Positions 55,238 to 64,000 of a stretch of DNA of 64,000 nt are shown in pieces. Made by a program: the position numbers and the translations under genes. Location of the stretch: contig NZ_MQWC01000004.1 of the NCBI RefSeq assembly GCF_002954405.1, positions 136,318-200,317 of the forward strand, written 5' to 3'. This stretch comes from Salinibacter sp. 10B (GTDB lineage: Bacteria > Bacteroidota > Rhodothermia > Rhodothermales > Salinibacteraceae). The notes under the pieces are model-generated. The model ran no database searches and was not told where the DNA came from. It saw nothing but the letters and a program-made list of their open reading frames with translations. The number at the start of each line of letters is the position of its first letter. The stretch's first letter is position 1.

Positions 55238-56479
55238 ATGACCGACGTATCGCCCTCTTCCACCGCTGCTTCCCGCAACGCTGAGCACGGCACCGACACG
55301 TGGGACCCGTCGGCCTTTGAGGCGCCCGATTATTACGATCTTGATGATCTATTGTCCGATGAGGCAACGGATATTCGGGACGAGGTCCGGTCGTTTGTGA
55401 CCGCAGAGGTGCAGCCGATCATCGAAGCGTACGCCCAGCGGGCGGAGTTTCCGAAGGACCTCATTCCGGCGTTTGCCGAGCATGGCCTTTTGGGACCCAA
55501 TTTGCCGACGGAGTACGGAGGCGGCGGGCACAGCAACATCATTTACGGCCTCATGATGCAGGAGGTGGAGCGAGGCGACTCGGGCCTTCGCTCATTTTGC
55601 TCGGTGACGGGCTCGCTGGTGATGTATCCCATCTGGAAGTACGGGACGGAGGCGCAGAAGGAGCGCTGGCTCCCACAGCTAGCGCAGGGCGAGGCCATTG
55701 GGTGTTTTGGTCTCACGGAGCCGGACGTTGGGTCAAACCCATCTGAGATGCAGACCCGCTGCCGCCGCGATGGCGACGGCTGGGTTCTGGAGGGACACAA
55801 GCGCTGGTCGACGAACGCCACGATTGCGGACGTGGCCGTCATCTGGGCGAAGGATGAGAACGACGTGGTACGCGGGTTCCTCGTGGAGACGGATCGCGAT
55901 GGAGTGTCGACGCCGACGATCGACGACACGTGGTCGCTCCGGGCGGCCGTCACGAGCGAGGTGGTGCTCGACGAGGTGCGCGTGCCCGACGCCCACCGAC
56001 TGCCGGGCGTGGAGGGGCTCAAGGGGCCGCTCTCGTGCCTCACGCAGGCGCGCTACGGCATCTGCTGGGGGACGGTGGGGGCGGCGATGGCGTGCTACGA
56101 CGCGGCCCGTCAGCATGCCCGGAACCGCCACCAGTTTGGCCAGCCCATCGGTGGTTTTCAGCTTATGCAGGAGCGGCTCGTGGAAATGGTACAAGAAATC
56201 ACGAAAGCACAACTCCTCAACTGGCGCCTCGGCACGCTCAAAGATGGGGGAACGATGCGTCCGCAGCAGGTCTCGCTCGCCAAGCGCAACAACTGCGACA
56301 TGGCATTGGACGTGGCGCGGTCCGCCCGCCAGATGCTGGGGGGCAACGGGGTGACGAGTCAGTATCCCGTGATGCGCCACATGACGAATCTGGAGAGTGT
56401 GGTCACCTACGAGGGCACGCACGAGGTGCACACCCTGGTCGTGGGGCAGGACGTGACCGGGGAGAATGCGTTCGTGTAG
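55238..56479 (+). CDS. Acyl-CoA dehydrogenase (glutaryl-CoA dehydrogenase-like)
   Basis: 413 residues. FAD enzyme of fatty or amino-acid catabolism. The FAD/substrate motif CFGLTEPDVGSNPSEM, ARYGICWGTVGAAMACYDAA, RNRHQFGQPIGGFQLMQ and the C-terminal VVTYEGTHEVHTLVVG with base Glu392 are conserved. The YEG-T-H motif and the RYG block are typical of the glutaryl-CoA dehydrogenase subfamily, but whether the true substrate is glutaryl-CoA is not settled. Confidence 0.93.
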   Translation: MTDVSPSSTAASRNAEHGTDTWDPSAFEAPDYYDLDDLLSDEATDIRDEVRSFVTAEVQPIIEAYAQRAEFPKDLIPAFAEHGLLGPNLPTEYGGGGHSNIIYGLMMQEVERGDSGLRSFCSVTGSLVMYPIWKYGTEAQKERWLPQLAQGEAIGCFGLTEPDVGSNPSEMQTRCRRDGDGWVLEGHKRWSTNATIADVAVIWAKDENDVVRGFLVETDRDGVSTPTIDDTWSLRAAVTSEVVLDEVRVPDAHRLPGVEGLKGPLSCLTQARYGICWGTVGAAMACYDAARQHARNRHQFGQPIGGFQLMQERLVEMVQEITKAQLLNWRLGTLKDGGTMRPQQVSLAKRNNCDMALDVARSARQMLGGNGVTSQYPVMRHMTNLESVVTYEGTHEVHTLVVGQDVTGENAFV

Positions 56480-56758
56480 TGTATGTAGGTTGGAAGGTGT
56501 GGATGTAAGGATGTGGCTCTCTCACGTCCTCATAGTGTTATCCAGTTGCGTTGAGTGCTTACTCAACCTCAGCGACTGAATGGGGACGAACTTCGCCGAA
56601 GTCGTTGCAAGCCACAGCCCGAATAACACGATACGTCCACACATTCGCGGATCCATCCCCAACGTCGGTTGCGGATCCGGGATTTTCCTCTTGGGAACCT
56701 GTACGTCTCCTGTTGGGGAAACGGTAGCGCCGATCATTTCCGTTATCCGCCACGTCGT

Positions 56759-57868
56759 TCAGGTCGACAAGGCGGGGGCATTGGCCGTGGGGGGCGTGCC
56801 CAGCTTCTTCAGCATGCGATAGTGCGAGCGGATGGACTGCCAGAGGGTGGGATGGTGGTGATACGGAATGCCGTGCTTTTCTGCCACCTCCTCTACAATC
56901 CCGCTGATGGCAGGGTAGTGCACGCTGCAGATGCGGGGGAAGAGGTGGTGCTCGATCTGAAAGTTGAGGCCGCCGACGTACCAGCAGACCAGCGGATTCG
57001 ACCGCGCAAAATTGGCCGTCGTCTTCATCTCGTGGACGAGCCACGCGTCTTCCATCATGTCGTTGCCCTCAGACGTATGGTGCTCAGGCCCTTCGACGAC
57101 GTGCGCTAATTGAAAAACGACGCCCAGAATGAGCCCGGCCGTCAGGTGCATTGACACGAAGCCGATCGCAAACTGCCACCACGTCACGTCGAGTAGGACG
57201 AGCGGCAGCACAATCATATAGCCGTAGTAAAACAGCTTCATGCCGAAGAGGGTGGCCAAGTCCTCCCAGTCATGGGAGATGCCCTGATACGGCCCGAGAT
57301 CCTCTTCCAAAAGGTACTTGTAGTCTTTCGCAAACACCCAGAAGAGTGTTGAGAAGCTGTACACGGCAAAGCCGTACCAGTGCTGCACCCGATGGAACCA
57401 GTAATGCTCCGACTCGGGCGAGAGCCGCAGTAGTGGCGACACCTCCAGGTCTTCGTCGATCCCCTGAATGTTGGTGTAGGTGTGGTGGATCACGTTGTGG
57501 GTGATCTTCCACAGGTAGCTGCTGGCGCCCAGCAGGTCGAACGTGAGGCCGAGCCCGTAATTCACGGTCTTGTTCGACGAGTAGGCGCCGTGGAGGGCAT
57601 CGTGCGAGATGCTGAATCCGCAGCCGGCGATGCCCACGCCCATAACAAGGGCGAGCCCGAGCATGAGCCACACTCCAAGGCCACCGAACAGGATGAGGAA
57701 GTAGGGGACGAAGACCATTGCGAGCATAGCGACCGTCTTCACGACCATCCGCGTGTTCGCGTGCTTCGAGAGGTCGTTCTCCTCAAAGTACGCATCGACC
57801 CGATCGCGGAGCTCGCTCGTGAATTCTTTCGACTTCTGGTTGTCGAAGGAGACGGTGGACTGAGCCAT
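56759..57868 (-). CDS. Membrane fatty acid desaturase
   Basis: 369 residues. Integral membrane di-iron enzyme that inserts a double bond into fatty acyl chains. The three histidine boxes are HDALH (H89-H93), HNVIHH (H124-H129) and QIEHH (near residue 310). Gln as first residue of the third box is typical of front-end or acyl-lipid desaturases such as delta-6 or linoleoyl-CoA desaturases. Several helices separate the boxes. Regiochemistry is unknown. The gene is converged on by the acyl-CoA dehydrogenase. Confidence 0.92.
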   Translation of the reverse strand: MAQSTVSFDNQKSKEFTSELRDRVDAYFEENDLSKHANTRMVVKTVAMLAMVFVPYFLILFGGLGVWLMLGLALVMGVGIAGCGFSISHDALHGAYSSNKTVNYGLGLTFDLLGASSYLWKITHNVIHHTYTNIQGIDEDLEVSPLLRLSPESEHYWFHRVQHWYGFAVYSFSTLFWVFAKDYKYLLEEDLGPYQGISHDWEDLATLFGMKLFYYGYMIVLPLVLLDVTWWQFAIGFVSMHLTAGLILGVVFQLAHVVEGPEHHTSEGNDMMEDAWLVHEMKTTANFARSNPLVCWYVGGLNFQIEHHLFPRICSVHYPAISGIVEEVAEKHGIPYHHHPTLWQSIRSHYRMLKKLGTPPTANAPALST

Positions 57869-58110
57869 AGGGGGGCGGGCACTTTTAGAAAAACAGCAGA
57901 TTCACGCCGTTAGTGTGGGAATAGGGTTACTCCAGTTGGTGGATTGTCCCAGCTTCGGTCAAGCCCGTTTCATTTCAGCAGTTGGACTGAAGGAGCACTC
58001 AACGCAGCTGATTAACCCTATATCATCCAAAAGTACAAAAGCGTTTATCCAAATGCGTACCGCATTTCTCTATGAAGAGTGGCCCCACAGCGAGAAACGG
58101 TGATGAGAAA

Positions 58111-58147
58111 CAAAAAAGCGGCACCGTGGATCACTCCACGATGCCGC
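58111..58147 (-). terminator. Intrinsic terminator after icd
   Basis: GCGGCACCGTGGA (58118-58130) and TCCACGATGCCGC (58135-58147) form a 13-bp stem with one mismatch and a four-base loop. On the minus strand it is followed by six T. It terminates the icd transcript. Confidence 0.88.
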
Positions 58148-58202
58148 CGACACCTTGGGTAGTGCTGCGCTCACACGTCCAGACGCGCGAGCGAAGCGAG
58201 CG

Positions 58203-59474
<1,272 letters not shown>

Positions 59475-59716
59475 GGGTGAGTTGGATTGGTCAACATATC
59501 AGAAATCACGATGCAGGTGGGCGTCGTTGTGGACGCGGCGCTGCAGGATCGGTTTGATCCGTAGGGGAGAGCCGGTTGAGTCACGACAGAGTGCGGGCCT
59601 CCCTCTCTCGTGAAAAATTCGCTTCCGTTGCACGAATCGATAACAACGTACGGGGTGAGACGGACTCGATCTACGCCGAACTATTAGGAAATACGAAAAA
59701 AACAACAGGGAGCACG

Positions 59717-60472
59717 TCAGAGGCGCCCGCAGAGGTCGCGCAGTCGCAATTCCCAGACCTTGAAAGCAGCCTCACGGACGATGGCCTTGCTCATTTTGGA
59801 CTGTCCCTCCGTGCGTTCAGTAAAGATGACGGGGACCTCCTGAATCGAAAAGCCCGCCCGCCAGGTGCGGTAGTGCATTTCAACCTGGAAGGCATAGCCG
59901 TCAGAGTTGACCCGGTCGAGGGGGAGCGCCTCCAGAACACGGCGATCAAAGCACTTGAAGCCAGCCGTGACGTCCTGAATGGGCATCTGTGTGATGCTTC
60001 GGGTGTAGATGCCGGCGGCGTAGGAGAGCACGAGGCGGGAAAGGGGCCAGTCGATCACGCGGACGCCGCCGACGTAGCGGGAGCCGATGGCCAGGTCGGC
60101 CTTGCCGCTGCGCACTGTTTCGATGAGGCGGGGCAGGTCGTCGGGGTCGTGCGAGAGGTCGGCATCCATCTCGCAAATATACGTGTAATCGTGCGCCAGG
60201 GCGTATCGGAAGCCCCGCAGGTACGCAGTCCCCAGTCCGAGCTTTCCCGCACGTTCAATGAGGTCGATGCGGTCGGGGGCGTCCTCCATTGCCGAGCGGA
60301 CGACCTCCGCCGTCCCGTCGGTGGAGTTGTCGTCCACCACAAGGACGGAGATGGGCGTGGGCTGGGCGAGCACGAGGTCGAGGACATGCCCAATGTTGTC
60401 GGCCTCATTATAGGTAGGAATGATGACCAGCGCGTCGGTAGACGCTTCTTTCTCAGGAGAAGAAGTCACCAA
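59717..60472 (-). CDS. Glycosyltransferase family 2, dolichol-phosphate mannose synthase-like
   Basis: 251 residues. GT-A enzyme transferring a sugar, usually mannose from GDP-mannose, to a polyprenyl phosphate. Motifs are ALVIIPTYNEADNI, VLVVDDNSTDGTAEV, and DxD in ICEMDADLSHDPDDL. The AIGSRYVGGVRVIDWPLSR and VTAGFKCF blocks are typical of polyprenol monophosphomannose synthases. The start is TTG 60472 or the next codon, GTG 60469. There are no membrane helices, as in the short DPM1-like type. The acceptor and sugar are not proven. Confidence 0.92.
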   Translation of the reverse strand: MVTSSPEKEASTDALVIIPTYNEADNIGHVLDLVLAQPTPISVLVVDDNSTDGTAEVVRSAMEDAPDRIDLIERAGKLGLGTAYLRGFRYALAHDYTYICEMDADLSHDPDDLPRLIETVRSGKADLAIGSRYVGGVRVIDWPLSRLVLSYAAGIYTRSITQMPIQDVTAGFKCFDRRVLEALPLDRVNSDGYAFQVEMHYRTWRAGFSIQEVPVIFTERTEGQSKMSKAIVREAAFKVWELRLRDLCGRL

Positions 60473-60791
60473 TGCAAAGCGGTCTGGTGCGAAGAGCAGA
60501 AAAGACGGACCGGGGCGAACGGGATGCGGCGCCTAAATCGACCACAAACCTAATTGGTGGAATCCGAAATGACAATGAGCGTGGGGAGATCCACGAAGAT
60601 TGATCGCAGTCGAAACCGAGGGTCGGGGCTCAGATACAAAGGCGTGGAAAAATTGCTTCTTTCGTCACGAACGACGACGTTTAGTACTGCCGGCTCGGAT
60701 GTCCGAGCCCGGCCGGCCGCGACGGCAGAGACGGGATGCCCGTTTTTCGTTGTGGTTCGCTGCTTTTCTACAACTGACCTGGACGCGAGAC
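60473..60791. other. 319-bp divergent interval between glycosyltransferase and pdh genes
   Basis: It should hold the promoters of the minus-strand glycosyltransferase gene and of the pdh operon. The pdhA frame is open upstream of its ATG but without homology. No structure was recognised. Confidence 0.35.
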
Positions 60792-61988
60792 ATGGCTGAC
60801 ACGAATGATCAGGCAAAGGCCGACGGCACGACGGATAAGGCCGCCACGACTGAGAAGCAGTCCAGTCCTCTCTCGGGCGACGGGGCCTCCGACGAACCGG
60901 AGGGGCCGTGGACTCAGCAATCCATCGACATTCCGGAAGGCCCTCTTGAAGAGACGGTCTCCTTCGACACGTATCCGGCCGACCAGGTCGGACACGAGGA
61001 TTTGGGGATTGAGGACGAAGAGGTGCTCGACCTGCTCCGTAGCATGCTGCTGCAGCGCCGCTTTGAGAATCGCTGCCGACAGATGTACCAGCAGCAAAAG
61101 ATCTCAGGCTTTCTGCATCTCTACATCGGACAGGAAGCCGTCTCGACCGGGAGCATCAATGCCATTCGGCTCGGGGAGGACTCGGTGATTACCGCCTACC
61201 GGGATCACGGCATGGGGCTGGCAATGGGCATGACGCCCGAGGAGTGCATGGCGGAATTGTTTGGGAAGGAGACCGGATGCTCGAAAGGCAAGGGGGGGTC
61301 GATGCACTTCTTCGACAACGAGAGGAAGATGATGGGGGGGCATGCTATTGTCGGGGCACACCTGCCGCTTAGCACGGGCATTGCCTTTGCGAACAAGTAT
61401 CGAGGCGAGGACAACGTCTGTCTTTGCTTCTTTGGCGACGGGGCCATGCATCAGGGCGCCTTCCGCGAGGCCTGTAATCTGGCCGGCATCTACGATCTGC
61501 CCGTGGTTTTCATCTGTGAGAATAACCAGTACGCGATGGGCACGGCGGTCGACCGGGTCGTAAGCAAGCCGGACCTCTTCAAGCATGGGTACAACTTCGA
61601 TTTTCCCTGCTCCCTCGCCAGCGGGATGGACGTGTTCAGCGTTAACAAGGCCGTGAAGGATCACGTCGAGAATTATGCCCGCAAGGGGCAGCCGTCGATG
61701 CTGGAGGTGCGCACGTACCGGTATCAGGGCCACTCCATCACGGACCCGGCCGAGTACCGTGCAGAAAATGAGCTCGACCAGCGGAAGAGCGAAGATGCGA
61801 TCCATCGCCTTCAGCAGTATATCGTGGACCACGACCTCGCCACGAATGAAGACATCGATGCGATCGACAGTGAGGTGCAAGAGGAGGTAGCCGATGCCAT
61901 TGACGCTGCCGATGCAGCAGACTTCCCGGATGATGAGGCCATCTACGACCACATCTACGCTCAGGAGGACTATCCCTTCACCACTTAG
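60792..61988 (+). CDS. pdhA: Pyruvate dehydrogenase E1 component, alpha subunit
   Basis: 398 residues from ATG 60792. First enzyme of the pyruvate dehydrogenase complex, thiamine-diphosphate dependent. The ThDP motif CFFGDGAMHQGAFREACNLA ending in ENNQYAMGT is intact, as are RDHGMGLAMGM, GCSKGKGGSMHFF and the phosphorylation-loop-like YRYQGHSITDPAEYR. An acidic, Thr/Ser-rich N-terminal extension of about 75 residues is present. It forms an operon with pdhB and E2. Confidence 0.96.
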   Translation: MADTNDQAKADGTTDKAATTEKQSSPLSGDGASDEPEGPWTQQSIDIPEGPLEETVSFDTYPADQVGHEDLGIEDEEVLDLLRSMLLQRRFENRCRQMYQQQKISGFLHLYIGQEAVSTGSINAIRLGEDSVITAYRDHGMGLAMGMTPEECMAELFGKETGCSKGKGGSMHFFDNERKMMGGHAIVGAHLPLSTGIAFANKYRGEDNVCLCFFGDGAMHQGAFREACNLAGIYDLPVVFICENNQYAMGTAVDRVVSKPDLFKHGYNFDFPCSLASGMDVFSVNKAVKDHVENYARKGQPSMLEVRTYRYQGHSITDPAEYRAENELDQRKSEDAIHRLQQYIVDHDLATNEDIDAIDSEVQEEVADAIDAADAADFPDDEAIYDHIYAQEDYPFTT

Positions 61989-62095
61989 TGAATGCGGAAT
62001 TGGGAGTGGGGATTGCGGAATGATGCGTGATCCCGAAAAGTGCTCCCGGTCCGTCCACTCCACAGTCCGAATTCCAAATTCCACACTCGAACGAC
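61989..62095. repeat. Spacer with TTCGAA-type element between pdhA and pdhB
   Basis: The 107 bases between the two E1 genes end with GAATTCCAAATTCC and CACTCGAACGAC just before the pdhB start. The sequence resembles the spacers before pdhC and rpsJ, though less closely than those two resemble each other. Confidence 0.35.
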
Positions 62096-63079
62096 ATGGC
62101 AACGCTGCAATTTCGTGAGGCGCTGCGCGCCGCGATGACAGAAGAGATGGAGCGCGACGAGAATATCTTCCTCATTGGGGAAGAGGTGGCCGAGTACGAC
62201 GGGGCCTATAAGGTGAGCAAAGGCATGCTCGACCAGTTTGGGTCCGACCGCGTGATCGATTCGCCCATCAGCGAGCTCGGCTTTGCGGGGCTCGGCATCG
62301 GCGCGGCAATGAACGGCCTTCGTCCCATCGTCGAGTTTATGACGTTCAATTTCTCCTTCGTGGCCTTCGACCAGGTCATCAACAATGCGCCCAACATGCG
62401 ATACATGTCGGGGGGGCAGTTTGACGTGCCCATCGTCTTTCGGGGGCCCAACGGGGCGGCCGGGCAGCTTGCGGCCACGCACTCGAATTCGACCGAGGCC
62501 CTGTATTCGAACTTTCCCGGGCTCAAGGTCGTGGCGCCGTCTATCCCGGACGACGGGAAGGGCCTGCTCAAGAGCGCCATTCGCGACGACGATCCGGTCG
62601 TCTTCCTCGAAAGTGAGCTCATGTATGGGATGAAAGATGAGGTCAGCGAGGAGGCGGACTACACGATCCCACTCGGCACGGCCCGCGTGGCCCGAGAAGG
62701 GGACGACGTCACCATTGTGGCCCACAGCAAGAGCTATCATGTGGCCTTGCAGGCGGCCGATCAGCTGGCGGAACAGGGCTATGAGGCGGAGGTCATCGAT
62801 CCGCGCACAATCAAGCCTCTCGACATCGAGACGATCGTACAGTCGGTGGTGAAAACCAACCGCCTCGTCGTAGTGGACGAGAGTAATCCTTTTGCCAGTG
62901 TGGCGTCGGAGGTGACCCATCAGGTGCAGGACCGCGCCTTCGACTATCTCGATGCGCCCATCCTCCGCGTTACCGCTCCCGACACACCCGCGCCCTACGC
63001 GCCGAATCTGATGGACGAGTACATGCCCAGTGCAGAAGAAACCGTGGACGCCTGCCGTCGCGTCCTCTACGCGGAGTGA
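62096..63079 (+). CDS. pdhB: Pyruvate dehydrogenase E1 component, beta subunit
   Basis: 327 residues from ATG 62096 (MATLQFREALRAAMTEEMER). The frame is open 23 codons earlier without homology. The beta subunit completes the E1 active site. LIGEEVAEYDGAYKVSKGML, RVIDSPISELGFAGLGIGAA and the FRGPNGAAGQLAATHS block are canonical. It is co-directional with pdhA and E2, with 90 bases to the next start. Confidence 0.97.
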   Translation: MATLQFREALRAAMTEEMERDENIFLIGEEVAEYDGAYKVSKGMLDQFGSDRVIDSPISELGFAGLGIGAAMNGLRPIVEFMTFNFSFVAFDQVINNAPNMRYMSGGQFDVPIVFRGPNGAAGQLAATHSNSTEALYSNFPGLKVVAPSIPDDGKGLLKSAIRDDDPVVFLESELMYGMKDEVSEEADYTIPLGTARVAREGDDVTIVAHSKSYHVALQAADQLAEQGYEAEVIDPRTIKPLDIETIVQSVVKTNRLVVVDESNPFASVASEVTHQVQDRAFDYLDAPILRVTAPDTPAPYAPNLMDEYMPSAEETVDACRRVLYAE

Positions 63080-63169
63080 CGTTTTTCGAGTGTCGAATTG
63101 TGAATTGACGAATCGACACTCCCCACCGTTCTCATTCGACATTCGAACCTCGCAACTCGAAACTGATTT
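63080..63169. repeat. Spacer with TTCGAA-rich element and hairpin before E2
   Basis: It holds a perfect 8-bp hairpin, AGTGTCGA/TCGACACT at 63089-63120, and then CATTCGAACCTCGCAACTCG running to the E2 start. Its layout (hairpin, then CATTCGAA-CTCG-AA-TCG-AA-TGAT, then ATG) parallels the tuf-rpsJ spacer closely. Confidence 0.45.
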
Positions 63170-64000
63170 ATGGCGATTCCGATCGAAATGCCGAAGCTGA
63201 GCGACACCATGGAGGAGGGGGTCCTCTCCGCGTGGCTGGTGGATGAAGGGGAAGAGGTGTCGTCCGGGGATATCCTCGCGCAGGTCGAGACGGACAAGGC
63301 GACGATGGACCTGGAGGCCTTCGATGAAGGGATACTCCTCAAGAAAATGATTGAGGAAGGCGATGCAGTGCCCATCGGGCAGCTGATCGCCGTGATTGGA
63401 GAAGAGGGAGAAGATATTTCTGATATCCTGTCTGAGCACGACGACGGCACGGGCGCCGCCGAAGAACCGGAGCCGGCGGACGAGTCGTCCGATGATGCTG
63501 CTGCACAGACCCCAGACACCGATGCCGTTGAGGAGCCGGTCGGGGACGGTCAGCTTTCGGACCGAACGCCGGAGCCGGTGCCCGCCGGAACGGACGCGGA
63601 GGGACGCCGCATTAAGGCGTCGCCGCTTGCTCGTCGAATCGCCGACGAACACGACGTAGATCTTCTCCAGGTCGACGGATCGGGGCCGGAGGGGCGCATC
63701 GTGCGCCGCGACGTAGAGGCGCGCATTGAGGAGCGGGAGCGCGCTCCCGAGCCGGCGCAAACGCCGCAACCGGCCATGGAGACGCCCTCGTACGACCTCC
63801 CGGACGACGAGGCGCTATACGAGAGCGAGAACATTTCGCAGATGCGGAAGACGATTGCCCGGCGTCTGGCGGAGAGCAAGTACTCGTCGCCGCACTTTTA
63901 TCTCACCGTCGACATCGACGTGGAGCGGGCCGTCGAGCTTCGTTCGGAGCTTAACGAGCTTGCCGAGCAGCAGGACCGTGCGAAGATTTCCTTCAACGAT
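63170..64000 (+). CDS. pdhC: Pyruvate dehydrogenase E2 (dihydrolipoyl acetyltransferase), truncated by window end
   Basis: The first 277 residues, with the window end cutting the gene. One lipoyl domain (1-80) carries the lipoyl Lys43 in VETDKATMDLE. After an acidic Glu/Asp-rich linker comes a peripheral-subunit-binding domain (about 144-182, ASPLARRIADEHDVDLLQV). The start of the catalytic acetyltransferase domain follows (KTIARRLAESKYSSPHFYLT). It shuttles acetyl groups from E1 to CoA. No second lipoyl domain is visible. Start ATG 63170. Confidence 0.95.
   Translation, partial: MAIPIEMPKLSDTMEEGVLSAWLVDEGEEVSSGDILAQVETDKATMDLEAFDEGILLKKMIEEGDAVPIGQLIAVIGEEGEDISDILSEHDDGTGAAEEPEPADESSDDAAAQTPDTDAVEEPVGDGQLSDRTPEPVPAGTDAEGRRIKASPLARRIADEHDVDLLQVDGSGPEGRIVRRDVEARIEERERAPEPAQTPQPAMETPSYDLPDDEALYESENISQMRKTIARRLAESKYSSPHFYLTVDIDVERAVELRSELNELAEQQDRAKISFND

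Noticed and set aside
61985-63769. A 594-codon minus-strand frame opposite pdhB and E2
   Set aside because: Antisense to two clear genes across their spacer, with Arg/His-rich translation and no motif. It is a codon-bias shadow.

Overview
The window looks like a chromosomal segment of a moderately GC-rich, halophile-like member of the Bacteroidota/Rhodothermota group, close in style to Salinibacter. This assignment is an inference. It rests on markedly acidic proteins (acidic extensions or inserts in L17, S17, EF-G and a cold-shock protein), the near absence of Shine-Dalgarno motifs before ribosomal genes, an 89-residue S14, a YbeY whose third metal ligand is Asp, and an LDH-like malate dehydrogenase. 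No rRNA, tRNA, CRISPR array or complete insertion sequence was recognised.

Layout. 1-5.6 kb holds a divergent citrate synthase, a frameshifted DoxX gene, a site-2-protease-like membrane peptidase with CBS domains, a MITE-like inverted-repeat element and pyruvate kinase. 5.6-11.3 kb holds a giant TPR/SPOR lipoprotein and FtsH. 11.5-33.1 kb is one long co-directional translation cluster joining the str, S10, spc and alpha operons: rpsL, rpsG, fusA, tuf, rpsJ, an embedded lipoprotein gene, rplC to rplO, secY, map, infA, rpsM, rpsK, rpsD, rpoA and rplQ. A strong intrinsic terminator closes it. rpmJ is absent from its usual place.

33.4-39.3 kb holds a metallophosphoesterase, a DUF971 protein, and on the minus strand ybeY, a cold-shock protein, a sensor kinase/response regulator pair with a terminator between them, and alanine racemase with no ordinary start codon. 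39.6-47.3 kb holds a DPP-IV-like peptidase, D-Ala-D-Ala ligase, a TPR protein, a methylmalonyl-CoA epimerase/alpha-beta-hydrolase fusion and a cation-efflux transporter. 47.4-57.9 kb holds malate dehydrogenase, a lipoprotein of the endonuclease/exonuclease/phosphatase fold, a Cys/Met-metabolism PLP enzyme, a SIMPL-domain protein, a NurA plus HAS-barrel pair without HerA nearby, a small membrane-associated protein, an outer-membrane barrel, an acyl-CoA dehydrogenase and a desaturase. 58.2-64 kb holds isocitrate dehydrogenase, a dolichol-phosphate-mannose-synthase-like glycosyltransferase and a pyruvate dehydrogenase operon (E1 alpha, E1 beta, E2) cut by the window end.

How the genes fit together. 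Central carbon flow is well represented: pyruvate kinase, pyruvate dehydrogenase, a citrate-synthase-family enzyme, isocitrate dehydrogenase and malate dehydrogenase. The translation block supplies ribosomal proteins together with SecY, Map, IF-1 and the RNA polymerase alpha subunit. Alr and Ddl lie about 3 kb apart and both serve D-alanine supply for peptidoglycan. The features most worth a second look are the lipoprotein inside the S10 operon, the epimerase-hydrolase fusion, the HerA-less NurA/HAS-barrel pair, the MITE-like element and the related TTCGAA-rich spacers that end at start codons.
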